NCBI GenBank assembly: GCA_000727475.1
Contig: KL647295.1
Location: 670,839 to 734,838 of the forward strand
Direction: 5' to 3'
From: Sarcocystis neurona
Lineage: Eukaryota; Apicomplexa; Conoidasida; Eucoccidiorida; Sarcocystidae
Length of the DNA stretch: 64,000 nt
Below the pieces are notes generated by a model. The model had not been told where the DNA came from. It made no database searches and worked only from the letters and a program-made list of their open reading frames with translations. Positions 10,896 to 21,877 of the stretch are shown in pieces; position 1 is the stretch's first letter, and each line of letters begins with the position of its first letter. The translations under genes were made by a program, and so were the position numbers.

Positions 10896-11751
10896 GGGCA
10901 GCTGCAGTCGGTGCTGACGGCGTTCAGGTTGCAGGCAACATCAGCTATGTTAGCAGCACAGCGCAGTTCTCTGACGACTGGGTCAATGCCAGCAGCAGCT
11001 TCTGAGGGACGCGTGGGTGGAGCAGCACTACTTGAGTAGTGATTCGGGCAAGGGGAGTAGCTGCAGCTGAGTAGTGACTCGGTAGAATTTTGCAGCCGCT
11101 GGCCACTGGCCGGCGTCTTACAGCCAGGAGCAGCCCTGGTTTAAACAGGTGCGCTACTTGACAGTCCGCAAGAGCTTTGGTGCTGCGGCCCCAACAGCAG
11201 CGCGGCAGGAGCAGAGGAACAACTGCAGCAATTCTAACAGCTGCAACACTGCAGAAACAACAGCCGTGCCGCAGCGACCGCAACGGTGACAGCCGCGGCA
11301 CGAGTATCAGCAGCGGAGCCAACACCAGCAACAGCAGCATTGATTGGCGGGATGTCAGCACGCCGATAGCAAACAGTCAGTGCACCACGATATGGAAGGG
11401 CTACTTTTCCCCGCTGCTGTGACAGCTTCATGGTGTGACGAGAAACACAAGATACACATCGCAACATCACGGACACCAAGCGAGCACAACATGCTCTCCC
11501 ACACCGAGATAAGTTGTTAGATCTCGTACTTTTTTCTGTGTGCTACCCTCATCACTGGGGTAACATAATGTAGCGCCGAGGGCGCTGCTGCCGTCCTCGT
11601 TCTGCACCACCCCAGGAGCAGCAGCAACCCTCTCTCGATTTAAAAGCGTCCGTACTCACTTCAAACCTGTACTACAAGTACGAGCACGTGACTTCTCCAC
11701 GTGCTCGCAGAAGTGTAGCACCTGCAGCACTGTCTGTCGCCATAGCAGCAG
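10896..11751. other. Stretch with one weak + strand open frame
   Basis: A Ser/Thr/Gln-rich frame runs from 11177 to 11422 and ends in a short non-repetitive tail containing NSQCTTIWKGYFSPLL. It could be a further exon of the neighbouring + strand fragment. Nothing else is convincing here. Confidence 0.3.
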
Positions 11752-13335
11752 GTGCCGCAGAAAAACTGGGACTCCACCGGCTGCCACACGAGCAGCCCAC
11801 CGTCGTTTTTTGGCGCATCTGCAGCAGCAGGGAATGTTGCACCAGAAGTACTCACTGCGGTAAAGTCGCTATCATGCGTAGGTGTTGCTGCCGAGAACCT
11901 GCGTATCCCCTGCGTTCGACGCTGCTCCACGCCTAACGGCCTCGTCACAGCAGCAGCAACGGCGGCAGCCGCTCCACCGCTACCGCCAGCGCCACCGCGG
12001 TTGGCGTCACTTCCAGCAGCAGCAGCAGTAGTACCCGCCAGCATTCTCAAGCAGACGTGCCTCTGCCGGCGAGCAGGTAGGTGCGCCACACAACAAGTGC
12101 CGCTTCCAGACCCACCAACAGAGCAACTACCGTGCCTGCAGCAGGAGCCACCCACGCCGCTAGCTCGCACCTCCTGCATGCAGTATATCGAGGAGCACAT
12201 ACACACACAACCGCACCAACGAGACTCTCGTGCAAGGCCATCTACGACATTCTTCTTATCCCAAACACCAAGGAATGATCTATACATATACACGACCCCT
12301 TGTTGCCGCGCAGGTATCTGCTGTGTTCCGTCACACAAAGAGATGCATATCGGCGACTCATGTAACGCTGCCTACATTCTCCTCTGGAGTTCCCGCATGC
12401 AGAGGAGTACGTACATTCTCGCCTACGCAGCAGGGCAGTCCGCATCACCGTCTACAAACACTTCCTCCCACGGGTCTGCTGCCTGCGTGTACACTGCCGG
12501 CCATCGACCTGAGCATGTACAGTATGACCAACGCACCCCTCGCGCCTCCATGCAGATGCGCCGTGCAAGTCTACAAATTCTCCGGCTTCTGCCCGGTCAG
12601 TCCACGCGTAAAACTACAGAGACAGCCACCTCGTGCGTATATGGGCATGCAGGTGCTTGGACGGCTGCAGCAGCACATGCCGTTGTTGCATCACGTCCAG
12701 GCAGCTGCAGCACGCTGCCGCACAACCTCCTGTCTTTGCACAGAGGCATGCGCGCCGCGCAAAGCTCCGAGGGCGGAGTCAGGCGTACAGACCACACAGG
12801 GAAAGCAGTGTGTCGGAGCATTCTTGTCTGCACAAGCGCATGCCGGCGGACGGCGGTATACAAATCACTGCCTGCGGCGACGGCGGGGAGAAGTTCGCGA
12901 GACGAAGGTACCTCTTCGGACTGCAAGTTGTAGTGAAGGACACGACTGCACGCGCACACATGCGAGCACAGCAGCAGCAGCGGGAGGGCAGGGAGCAGTA
13001 CCGGTGGCAGCGGACGTGCTGCGTGGCGACGAGCACCAGCAGTAGCAGCAGGGCTGTTCGTGTGTGCCTCGCGCGGCAGCAGCAGGAACGCATCGTGGCA
13101 GCAGGCCGTCAGCAGTCTACACACAGTAGCCGCAGCGGCACGTCGAGACGACCGTCTTAGGAGGAGGAGGAGCGGCAGCAGTCTTGACTGCAGTGATAGA
13201 CGCAGCAGAGCCAGGGGCGCAGCACAACCTTCGGCAGCACCGTCTGCAGCGCGTGTACCGAAACGAGCAGCAGCAAAAGACGTTGCAGCATGGGTAGCGT
13301 CGCCAGCGGGTGATAGTGCAACAGATGCGATATAG
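11752..13335 (+). CDS. Candidate Ala/Pro-rich coding region, multi-exon, unknown function
   Basis: A 393-codon + frame covers 11752-12933. Its first third looks like protein: a non-repetitive stretch (contains NVAPEVLTAVKSLSCVG) is followed by Ala/Pro-rich sequence. After about 12180 it runs through CA/TA-rich DNA and reads like intron. A second + frame, 13060-13335, is Arg/Ala-rich, ends in ASPAGDSATDAI and a TAG, and could be the last exon. No start methionine, no domain and no confirmed splice pair are visible. The whole may be two unrelated fragments or a decayed gene. Confidence 0.25.
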
Positions 13336-14245
13336 GCGCAACAGCAGCCAACGCAGAATCACGGGCGGCAATAGCCGCTTCAAGAGGAGCAACAGCAGCT
13401 TCGTGAAGACCCGCAGCTTGGTGTGGGACAGATCAGAGCAGCAAGAGAGCTAGTCATACAAGCAGGGGCTGTTACTTGGTGGTTTCGTTGAGACTGAAGA
13501 AAAGCCAGTCGGAGCAGTCGGGATCGACGCAGCGATTGGTGGACGGAGTATACTGCTGCTCTCCGCTGCGCGAACATTGCAGCACCACACATCGACACAG
13601 CAACAACAGCACCCCCACATCCACCCACGCGCGCGCGGCGTCTTTTCGGGAGTAGCACGAGAGAAATAGAAGCAGCAAGCAGGCTGCGGCTCCAGCCCTC
13701 AGCACTCCCACGTTCTCTTCCTTCTCTTCTTTTCTTCGTCCTCTGCTTCTCGTCCGCGTTCGTGACGAGACAGTTGCAGCAGCATCAAAGTAGCAGGTGC
13801 ACGAGCGCATGCAGAGCTAGCTACACGCGGCGGAGAGACACCGCGACGACGTTACGTTCCACATGCTGCTGCTGTGGAGAGACCGCGCAGGGGCGCTGCA
13901 GATACCGTTGCCTGCGTGGGTGTGCGCCCGGCAGTAGCAGCGTTTTGAACACTCCTTATGCAATGCGTTTTCCACAGTCCTAGCATCGCTTGGAGCGCGA
14001 GGAGACAAATCGCAGGAAGACGAACTGCAGCGATATACGACAAGTGACGAGGATTCTAGCACCCCAGCAAGAGTCACCAACGCGCGGTTCTAGCAAGTGA
14101 GCAAGACTCACCAGCGCGCAGCACTACTTCGTTTGACACAGGAGAGAGAGGCGGCAGCTGCAACAGCAGGAAGAGCGCGAAAGCAGCCACACAGAGACGT
14201 GCAAGTGTTGCGCGGAAAAGTACTACTACTAGTACTACAGCAGAA
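13336..14245. other. Stretch without a clear gene
   Basis: The sequence is moderately GC-rich with scattered CAG triplets and frequent stops on both strands. Short Ala/Ser-rich open segments exist, but none has a start, a splice pair and protein-like composition together. Confidence 0.4.
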
Positions 14246-14611
14246 ATGCACAAGACTGAGATTGGCTCTTTTCCTTTCGTCGAGAATGGCGAGAGGGAGA
14301 GGCAGTCATCACTGCAGCGACACTCTGGCTTGGTGCCCCGAAGAGCAGCTGCTGCTGTTGGCAACGCGGTGCCGGTAGAGCAGCAGGGCGAGATCCTGCT
14401 GTCTACCCGCAGCGGCCTGCCTGATACACGTCACTGCAGGGAGAACCGCCGCAGGAAGAAGAACTGTCGGAGACGTATCACTGAAGGAGTTGCAAAAAAA
14501 GCAGAGAAACGGTGCTTTTTGTCTGCAGCAGCGGAAAAGCTGCAGAGAAAGAGCAGACGCGTCAGTGCAACAAACGCAGAAAAAAAAGAGAAGGACGGAC
14601 GAGGTGTGTGA
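14246..14611 (+). CDS. Small basic protein, hypothetical
   Basis: The frame has a true ATG and 121 codons, ending in TGA. The N-terminal part is mixed and acidic (FPFVENGERERQSSLQRHSG), followed by a short Ala run. The C-terminal half is strongly basic, with RRRKKNCRRR and a Lys/Glu-rich tail. Such a tail would suit a nuclear or nucleic-acid-associated protein, but that is only an inference from charge. It ends shortly before a long AGT array. It may be one exon of a larger gene. Confidence 0.35.
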   Translation: MHKTEIGSFPFVENGERERQSSLQRHSGLVPRRAAAAVGNAVPVEQQGEILLSTRSGLPDTRHCRENRRRKKNCRRRITEGVAKKAEKRCFLSAAAEKLQRKSRRVSATNAEKKEKDGRGV

Positions 14612-14695
14612 CCGGGGCAGAACACGTCGCCGAAGGATAGCCCGCGGGGAAGTTGCAGACACAAAAAACACTCTCAAGAAAAGTCGTGGCAACAC

Positions 14696-15290
14696 CAAAA
14701 GTAGCAGAAGTAGGAGGACTACTAGTTGTAGTGGTAGTATGACTAATACTGCGAGTAGCAGTAGTTCCTCCAGTAGTAGTCGTCGTAGTGGTACTACTAC
14801 TAGTAGTACTACTCGTATTAGTAGTGGCACTAGTAGTAGGGGTAGTACTATATAACTGTAGTCAGCAGTAGTAGTAGTGGTAGTACTAGTATTGGTAGTC
14901 GTAGTAGTAGTAGGAGTAGTAGTAGTAGTATCAACAGCAGTACTGGTAGAGTGGTAGTACTGTATTATTAGTAGTAGCAGTATAGTGGTAGTACTGGTAG
15001 TAGTACTTGTAGTACTACTGGTAGTAGTAGTAGTAGTAATAGTACGAATAGTAGCACTAGTAGTAGTAGTAGCAGTACGTGTAGTAGTACGTGGGTAGTA
15101 ACACGAGTAGTAGTAGGAAGACTAGCGGCTGTACGGGTAGCAGCACTGGGAGTAACAGTAGTAGTAGTAGCAGTAGTGCTATGATAGCAGTAGTAATAAT
15201 AGTAGTGGTTGTTGTAGTAGTAGTAGTAGTAGTAGTAGTAGCAGAGTAGTAACACTGGTAGTACTAGCAGTAGTATTTGGTAGTACTGCT
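14696..15290. repeat. Long imperfect (AGT)n / (ACT)n triplet array
   Basis: About 600 bp are built almost entirely of AGT/GTA/TAG triplets, with interruptions such as ACTACTACTAGTAGT that make locally palindromic ACTAGT blocks. Depending on frame it reads Ser, Val or stop, so one frame could extend a Ser/Thr-rich tail to about 14855. The triplet differs from the CAG type that dominates the rest of the region. Confidence 0.9.
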
Positions 15291-15600
15291 GCTTCTCTTG
15301 CTGTTATTGTTGCTTCTCTTGCTGCAGCAGCTGTTGCTTCTGTTGCTGCTGAAACTTCTGCTTCTCTCGCAGATACTGCTGTGCCTCGCGCTGCTGCAGC
15401 TGGTGCTTCTCTTGTTGTTACTGCTGCTTCTCTCGCTGCTGGTGCTGCTGCTTCTTTTCTGGAGGCAGCTTCTTTGGCTGCTGCCGCTGGAGTTAGCTAA
15501 CCTGCAGACAGCTCTTGCAGCGCATGCGTCGTCGGAAGAGGGAGGGCGGATGTCGCCGCCCTTGGGCAGCAACCCCACGCGCCACCTCTTCTGATCCACG
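15291..15600 (-). CDS. Candidate - strand exon(s), CAG-rich, unknown
   Basis: On the minus strand 15500-15600 reads a non-repetitive stretch (contains RVGLLPKGGDIRPPSSDDA). It can end at a CAG/GTTAGC donor. Further along, 15291-15500 reads Gln/Lys/Arg- or Ser-rich depending on frame. The plus strand is also open across the first part, so the strand is not certain. A CA/CAG tandem array lies directly upstream. Confidence 0.3.
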
Positions 15601-15617
15601 ATCATATAAAAAATTGC

Positions 15618-15866
15618 AATGGCTACACACACACACACGCATACACACATAAGATTAACAAGCAGCAGCAGCACACACACATTCATACATACATACATTC
15701 ATACATACATACACACATACAAGACTAAGAAGCAGCAGCAGCAGCAGCACACACACACACGCACACACACGAGATTAAGAAGCAGCAGCAACACATACCC
15801 ACAGACACACATATATCAACACACACACACACAGATATACGAAAGATTAAGAAGCAGCAGCAGCAG
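15618..15866. repeat. Compound tandem array: (CA)n blocks alternating with AGATTAAGAAGCAGCAGCAG
   Basis: The core AGATTAAGAAGCAGCAG and close variants start at about 15652, 15722, 15772 and 15844. CA-dinucleotide blocks of 30-60 bp separate them. It is a four-unit diverged array that mixes dinucleotide and trinucleotide repeats. Confidence 0.75.
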
Positions 15867-16523
15867 ACCACCGCAGCCGCTGAGACGACTCGGCACAAAC
15901 AGCAGCAGTAACAGCAGCAGAACACGGGGACGGCCGCACTGACAGAGCAAAAAAGAAACAGCAGCAACAGAGACAACGCACCAGCAGCAGCAGCTTGGCA
16001 GCACCAGCTTGGCTACAGAAGCAGCAGCAAAACGACGCCATCGCTACACGCACAGACAAAGATAAGCAGCCTCACCAGCCGGGGAGACAACGCCCCCACC
16101 GCAGCGTCGCAGCACCAGCAGACGCGGCGATGGGTGCAGTGACACGAAACGCAGCAGCAGCAGCAGCAGGAGCGATACGGCCGCATCAGCAGAACACCGA
16201 CCCGCAGGGCAACAGCAGCAGCACGCCCGCGCAGCGGGGTGACGCCCCGGCACACACACTGCGCCTACGGCACTGCTGCAGCAGCACTCCGCCGTAGTAG
16301 TAGTAGCAGCAGCAGCAACGCAGCAGAGCACAACAGCAGCAGCGAGGTGGCGGCAGCAGGGCAGCAGCAGGGCGGGAGCAGGAGCAGCAACGATGCCGGC
16401 GCCGCAGCAGCAGCAGCAGTGCACCAGCACCCCATTCACGGCAGCAGGAAGAGTGGAACTACTGCGACGCGACTGCTGGCGCACCACTGTCGCCCGCGGC
16501 TGCTCCTGAACCGGCAGTGACTC
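15867..16523. other. CAG-rich stretch, coding status unclear
   Basis: CAG triplets run on the + strand with several frames open for 60-100 codons. No frame contains a convincing non-repetitive protein segment, so I call no gene. It may be the 5' part of the candidate exon that follows. Confidence 0.35.
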
Positions 16524-17012
16524 TTGCAGAGCGATTGCACGAACACTCCTCGTCGGCCCACTGGCACTCGACAGCATTCTCCACACAGCAGCGGCAGCAG
16601 CACGAGAAAAACCTCAGCGGAGGGCAGTATCGGACGCACAGCAGCAGCAGCAGGAGAGACACTTCAACGGACGGCAGTCTTAGACGCAGAGCAGCAGCAG
16701 CAGCAGAGAAACCTCAGCAGAGGGACAGTGTCACCCACATACACAGACCCACACAAAAAAGCAACGGCAGCGAGAACATTTCATCTGAGCGTCAGACTAT
16801 GGCAGAAGCAGCAGCACCAGCAGCCGCCGCAGCAGCCAACAGGCCCCACTAATGACGCTGCTATCTCTCTTCAACGAGCGCTAGCTGCGCGTATCGCTCT
16901 GTACACATATATTTGTTCGTGCCTCAAGACCACAGATGTGGCAGACTTCCACACGGCTACGACGTCTCCAAGTATACGCCGCGCATGCACAGAAACGCAG
17001 GTATCCCTATAA
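16524..17012 (+). CDS. Candidate Gln/Ala/Thr-rich exon, unknown
   Basis: A 162-codon + frame contains two partly similar CAG-containing blocks around 16620-16730, then a better stretch reading AARTFHLSVRLWQKQQHQQP followed by TNDAAISLQRALAARIAL. After about 16910 it enters TA-rich DNA and is probably intron or intergenic. There is no start codon of its own and no domain. Confidence 0.3.
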   Translation: MQSDCTNTPRRPTGTRQHSPHSSGSSTRKTSAEGSIGRTAAAAGETLQRTAVLDAEQQQQQRNLSRGTVSPTYTDPHKKATAARTFHLSVRLWQKQQHQQPPQQPTGPTNDAAISLQRALAARIALYTYICSCLKTTDVADFHTATTSPSIRRACTETQVSL

Positions 17013-17018
17013 AATATT

Positions 17019-17026
<8 letters not shown>

Positions 17027-17056
<30 letters not shown>

Positions 17057-17140
17057 CTGGAACACCCACCTCCAGGTATGCATATATATATATACGTATA
17101 TGAATACGTACAGACTCGACATTCTTATCCTAGCAGCAGT
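17027..17140. repeat. Left copy of exact 114-bp duplication flanking the gap
   Basis: This copy abuts the N run. By base-by-base comparison it matches 17620-17733 along its whole length, including a 25-base TA tract and the unique sequence after it. Confidence 0.95.
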
Positions 17141-17619
17141 NNNNNNNNNNNNNNNNNNNNNNNNNNNNNNNNNNNNNNNNNNNNNNNNNNNNNNNNNNNN
17201 NNNNNNNNNNNNNNNNNNNNNNNNNNNNNNNNNNNNNNNNNNNNNNNNNNNNNNNNNNNNNNNNNNNNNNNNNNNNNNNNNNNNNNNNNNNNNNNNNNNN
17301 NNNNNNNNNNNNNNNNNNNNNNNNNNNNNNNNNNNNNNNNNNNNNNNNNNNNNNNNNNNNNNNNNNNNNNNNNNNNNNNNNNNNNNNNNNNNNNNNNNNN
17401 NNNNNNNNNNNNNNNNNNNNNNNNNNNNNNNNNNNNNNNNNNNNNNNNNNNNNNNNNNNNNNNNNNNNNNNNNNNNNNNNNNNNNNNNNNNNNNNNNNNN
17501 NNNNNNNNNNNNNNNNNNNNNNNNNNNNNNNNNNNNNNNNNNNNNNNNNNNNNNNNNNNNNNNNNNNNNNNNNNNNNNNNNNNNNNNNNNNNNNNNNNNN
17601 NNNNNNNNNNNNNNNNNNN
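17141..17619. other. Assembly gap (479 N)
   Basis: Undetermined bases. Open frames reported across it are meaningless. Confidence 0.99.
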
Positions 17620-17733
17620 TATATATATATATATATATATATATGCGCGCTGGAACACCCACCTCCAGGTATGCATATATATATATACGTATATGAATAC
17701 GTACAGACTCGACATTCTTATCCTAGCAGCAGT
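17620..17733. repeat. Right copy of exact 114-bp duplication flanking the gap
   Basis: This copy begins at the first determined base after the N run and is identical to 17027-17140. The most economical reading is that the two contig ends overlap. Confidence 0.95.
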
Positions 17734-18354
17734 CATCCGACAGCACTGTCTAGACACAGTCCCGGGAGCAGCAGCAGCAGCAGTCCGTCACTCGGGCTGC
17801 AGTCCGCGCGTGTCACTCTGGCCAGTAGCAAATGGATGCACACGCGCAAAACTCCCCACCCCCCCCCTACATACGTGCGAACACAGATCTGCATCTCCAT
17901 GCTCTGTAACTCGCTGCGGTGTGTTGATTATATATGTAATGAATTCGTGCGTATACACACGTACATATATATATGGATGCACGGAGAAAGAGAAGGGTAA
18001 TCACACAAGGCTACGGCCGCACTCACAGATAAGAGAGCACGTGTCCCTTGCGTAGATTTGTTATGCTCGACGCAGCAGTGCGAGTCATTCGTAGGAAGAA
18101 AAGGACAAGATGGCACACACGGCCTGACACACGAAGAAGCCGAGACGTCGCCAAACAGATGCACACATATAGGTATGAATGTCCGGATACACACACAGAC
18201 GTCGAGAGAGGAAGGCACGTTGAAGGGAGTTACAGGTATGAGAGGAAGATATATGTGGAGGAAGATATAGTCAGAGGCAGTTGTCATAGGCGAAAGCGCT
18301 TCTTACGCATGCATAGACACAGGCGAAAATACGAAGCCGCGTATATGTTAGGCG
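17734..18354. other. Intergenic or intronic stretch
   Basis: A short CAG run near 17768-17780 and TA/CA tracts near 17925-17975 occur in otherwise unremarkable sequence. It may be the intron downstream of the minus-strand exon that ends near 18368. I see no gene. Confidence 0.4.
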
Positions 18355-19374
18355 TCACCTACCTCTCGTTCCGAAGCGAACTGTCCGTCCGTCTGCCGGG
18401 AAGGAGCCATGGGGCTGAGGCACAACGCACAAGCGTTCTTTGGCAGCTTGGCTTCCTACCTGCTGCTGTTGTTGCTGCTGCGGGTGTTGCTGCTGCTGCG
18501 GGTGTTGCTGCTGCTGCTCTTCGCGCTGTTGCTCTTCAGGCTCGAAGATGACGAGGCTTTCTAGCGGCAGCTCGACGCGGAAGGGATCTGTCTGCCCCTG
18601 TGCAGCGGCTGCAGCTCCTGCTGCTGCTGCGTGCTCCTTTGTCTGCGCTGCGGCCTGCGGCTGCGGGGTAGCGTCCACGTGGTTCGAAGTGGAATTTTCA
18701 ACAGCAGCACCGCCGCCTTCAGCAGCACCAGCAGTCTTGGCCAAGACGTTGTTGACAGTGCCAGTGGTAGCCAGGGCAGCCGGTTCACCGACAGCGGGAG
18801 AAAGATCGAAGGGAGAGACCCGCGTAACCGCGTCGGTTACGATAGGGTCGCCGGAAGCCAGTAGCACACTCACCTTCTCCTCCTCTTGCTGCTGCTGCCC
18901 TTCCCGCGTCTGCTGTTGCGGCTGCTGCTGCGGCGACGGACGGTTGGTGGACTGAGAGAAATTTTCAAAAGACGGGCGTAGTGAAAAGGAAAGGATGGGC
19001 AGCGGAGGCCGGGGAAACGTGTTGTGTTTGTCTGTGCTGCTGCTGGTCGTTGCTCCTGCAGCACCTGCGAACGAGGCAGCAGCAGCAGGAGGTGGACCAG
19101 CGAGAGCAGCAGCAGCAGTGGGAGGGAGAGACGGGAGCAGCGGGCAAGTGAGTCTTCGCAGCGCACCATCCCCTCCCAGCGGGACTTCGACGGAGGAGTG
19201 GACGACTGTTGCTCCAGCAGCAGCAGCAGCGGTGGAAGCAGCGTGAGAAGCGGAACCGTCGGCTGACGCGTAGTAGCTGTCGATAGATGCAGGGTCCGAG
19301 CTAGCAGCAGCAGCGCAGAGCGGGTCCTGCAGATCCAACACGGGCGCCAGCCACGCAGTTACTGCGGCCCACAA
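18355..19374 (-). CDS. Exon of a Gln/Ala-rich protein, unknown function
   Basis: The minus-strand frame has about 339 codons. It alternates Ala, Gln and Ser runs with ordered segments, for example DPFRVELPLESLVIFEPEEQ near its end and ASGDPIVTDAVTRVSPFDLS in the middle. The last residues before the stop are followed by GAGAG/GTAGGT, a good donor, so the stop at 18355 is probably intronic and the gene continues to the left. A GTGAGT at about 18873 inside the frame is an alternative donor. There is no ATG near the 5' end, so upstream exons are expected. No domain is recognised. Confidence 0.5.
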   Translation of the reverse strand: MWAAVTAWLAPVLDLQDPLCAAAASSDPASIDSYYASADGSASHAASTAAAAAGATVVHSSVEVPLGGDGALRRLTCPLLPSLPPTAAAALAGPPPAAAASFAGAAGATTSSSTDKHNTFPRPPLPILSFSLRPSFENFSQSTNRPSPQQQPQQQTREGQQQQEEEKVSVLLASGDPIVTDAVTRVSPFDLSPAVGEPAALATTGTVNNVLAKTAGAAEGGGAAVENSTSNHVDATPQPQAAAQTKEHAAAAGAAAAAQGQTDPFRVELPLESLVIFEPEEQQREEQQQQHPQQQQHPQQQQQQQVGSQAAKERLCVVPQPHGSFPADGRTVRFGTRGR

Positions 19375-19893
19375 AGGTCGCGGCAGAACAAGACACTCGG
19401 AGCTGCAGCAAAAACCAAGCGCACGCAGTTACACGGGAGGAGGCAAAGCCTAAGAAAAGCACGGGGCATGCTGCCGCGCTGTGTGGGAGCGCCACAAGCA
19501 CACGCCTGTGGACAGACGACGCTGCAGTAGCCGCACGAGGCCATCACGGGCAAGCAAAACTGCAGCAGGAGTCGCAGGCATAGGTCACGCAGAGAGAGCA
19601 GCGGCTTTGACGCATGCCCAGAAGCACCCGGGGGGGCACTACACATCACGCACGGCACTTCTGGACGCGGGCACTGCTGCTGCAGACTTCTCGCATGCAT
19701 GGCACGCCTGTCGAGCTGCGACGCAGACTTGCCCATGCGCGCATGCAGCGCTTCATAATATTCTCCGCATCCCCCCGCGCATGCGATATTCTTCACGCGT
19801 GCAAAGCGGCGATATGCGTTGCATACGCAGCATGTGCGGGCTGCCGGACAGGCGAATGCGAGCGCGGCGCAGTTTCCCCGCGAAAGAGACGCG
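19375..19893. other. Stretch between divergent candidate genes
   Basis: GC-rich sequence with several GCATGC elements (for example near 19690 and 19740-19785) lies between a minus-strand gene on the left and a plus-strand frame on the right. It would be a natural place for their promoters. No coding segment is clear. Confidence 0.3.
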
Positions 19894-20460
19894 ATGAAGA
19901 TAAAGGATGAAGATGACGCGCCGGCAGGGCTATCGGACTGTCGTCGCGAGGAGGTGTGTGCCCCTTCCCGCACGCAGCAGGAAAACGCGCGCGCTTGGCA
20001 GGCCAACGCGTCGGACGCGGAGAAGGACGCGCCGTCACCACGCGCAGCAGCAGAAACAGCAGCAAGAACAACTCCTGCAGCTGGACGAGAATCTGTGGCA
20101 GGAAGCTATTGGGTGGAAATGCAGCAGCAGTGGGATGTGCCACACACACAAGCAGCAGCTGCTACGTCTTCACAGCCCTGGGGCAATGCGGAGAGAAACA
20201 CAGCGAGACGACCAAGACGACGGCCACGCCCCCGTGCAACCCCGCAAGCGCGTCTCTGCGCCGAGACGTGCGGCGTCGCTTTGCCTACGCAAACAGACGC
20301 CCGGAGGCTCCCGCACAGACCGAGGTGGGCCTGGTGCAACGCATGCCTCACGCACACGTGGCCTTGGAGCGCTGCACGAATCTCCACGCCGCCCCCCGCC
20401 ATATCTTCTCGAAAGCTACACACGTACGCACGGCAATATCTCTGGGTCTCGGCTGCAATA
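19894..20460 (+). CDS. Hypothetical protein, two competing + frames
   Basis: An ATG at 19894 opens a frame beginning MKIKDEDDAPAGLSD and continuing Ala/Thr/Arg-rich to about 20460, then running into TA-rich DNA. A second + frame from the ATG at 19907 reads QQEQLLQLDENLWQEAIGW and later QPRKRVSAPRRAASLCL, which also looks like protein. An intron using the CAG acceptor near 19978 could pass from one frame to the other. No domain is recognised. The strand is moderately supported by CAG sense orientation. Confidence 0.4.
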
Positions 20461-20473
20461 GGATCCACGTTCT

Positions 20474-21225
20474 TGCACATATATATATATATGTATGTAC
20501 ATAAACATTCGTGTGTACAGAATGTGTATAGATGTATGTGTGTGTATACACACACGTATACATCTCCATATCTAAATATCTATATATGTATAAAATATGT
20601 ACATATATAGATGCAGACGCACACGTCCACATATATACATACAAGTATACGTTGATATACGCCTAACATGCGTAGGGTATATATACATATGTATATTCGT
20701 GTACACAAATATATATGTTGACACGCGTGGAGACGGGCTGGCGTAAAAGGACAACGGAAATTTTGTTCTGTTTTTCGGGCAGCACGGTGGACTGTCGCTT
20801 CAGTCGGGAAAAATAGCGGCGGCAGCAGCAGTGTCGCTGTTCGAGCCGCACCGTCGCCAACAAGGGGGAAAGGGGACGCGCCCAAGCAGGTGCTGCGGCT
20901 TCACATATACAGACGATGCAGAGACAAACTCCAGCAGCAGCAGCTCGCTCACCCATATACACACTTACATATGTGTATGTATGTGTGAATATACACATAT
21001 GTGTATGTACGGATATACGCTGGTGCACACATGTATATATGAACGCAGACGTACGTATGTACAAACACATATATATACGTAGAGAGAGAGAACGAGGAAG
21101 AGAAAAAGAGACACACATATACATGAATCTATATATATGTCTGTACATACAAATACACACAGAAACATAAATACACATATATATATATATATGTAAACAC
21201 GAGCACGGGCGTAGCACATATATGT
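20474..21225. repeat. TA/CA microsatellite-rich intergenic block
   Basis: Two blocks of ATATAT/GTATAC/CACACA sequence, 20474-20730 and 20950-21215, are separated by about 200 bp of GC-rich DNA. Internal variants of CATATATGTATAC make it an imperfect array. Confidence 0.75.
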
Positions 21226-21877
21226 ATTTACCGGAAGTTACATGCGTCTATCGGTAGCACTACGAGGCTCTGGTACTCAAGAGAGTGAGACACCGGTGTG
21301 GAGACGGTGCAGCAGAGAAGAAGACGACGGAAGGAAGGACAACAGAAGGTTGGGAAAGGGAAGGTAGAGAAAGAAGAGGCGAAGGACGAAGAGGTGGAGG
21401 GGGTGATGGGGCTTGTACAATTTATTAGGACATTCGTCTTCAAATACGAAGGCAGCTCTGCAACTCCCGTCAGCGCTCGCCACTCCGTCTCGACTGCTGC
21501 TGTACGACTGCTGCTTGTGTGGTGGGGTCACGCTGTTCTTCTTTTTATCCTCCAGCAATCAACAACCTGTCACTTCTCTTCTTCTCCGTTCTTCTTCTGG
21601 CTGCTGCTTCTTCTTCGTTGCGTTGTACGTGGTCCCTCCTCTTCCTTCAGCTGCTGCTGCTGCGCTCCACGAGGCGCTGCTGCTCAACAGAGACTCAGCA
21701 GCTTTTCCGGCCCACCACCACCACCAGCACACTCCCACAACTACTAGTAGTACTCTCACTATTAGTGCTACTCCTACTACTGCCTCGCAGGTTCACGTGT
21801 GTCCTGTGTAACTGGAGCGGCTACGTCTTCGCGACAGCAGCAACCGGGCAGCAGCAGCACAAGACGGCGGCTGTACG
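21226..21877. other. Pyrimidine-biased stretch, no clear gene
   Basis: There is purine-rich sequence around 21300-21400 and CT-rich sequence to about 21780. A + frame, 21298-21747, lacks an ATG and turns into Leu/Phe/Cys runs typical of a shadow frame. I do not call it. Confidence 0.35.

Noticed and set aside
14860..15290. CRISPR-like periodic structure in the AGT block
   Set aside because: There are no constant repeats separated by unique spacers. It is a simple triplet array in a eukaryotic genome.
16913..18055. Open frames crossing the N run
   Set aside because: They are open only because N codons are not stops.
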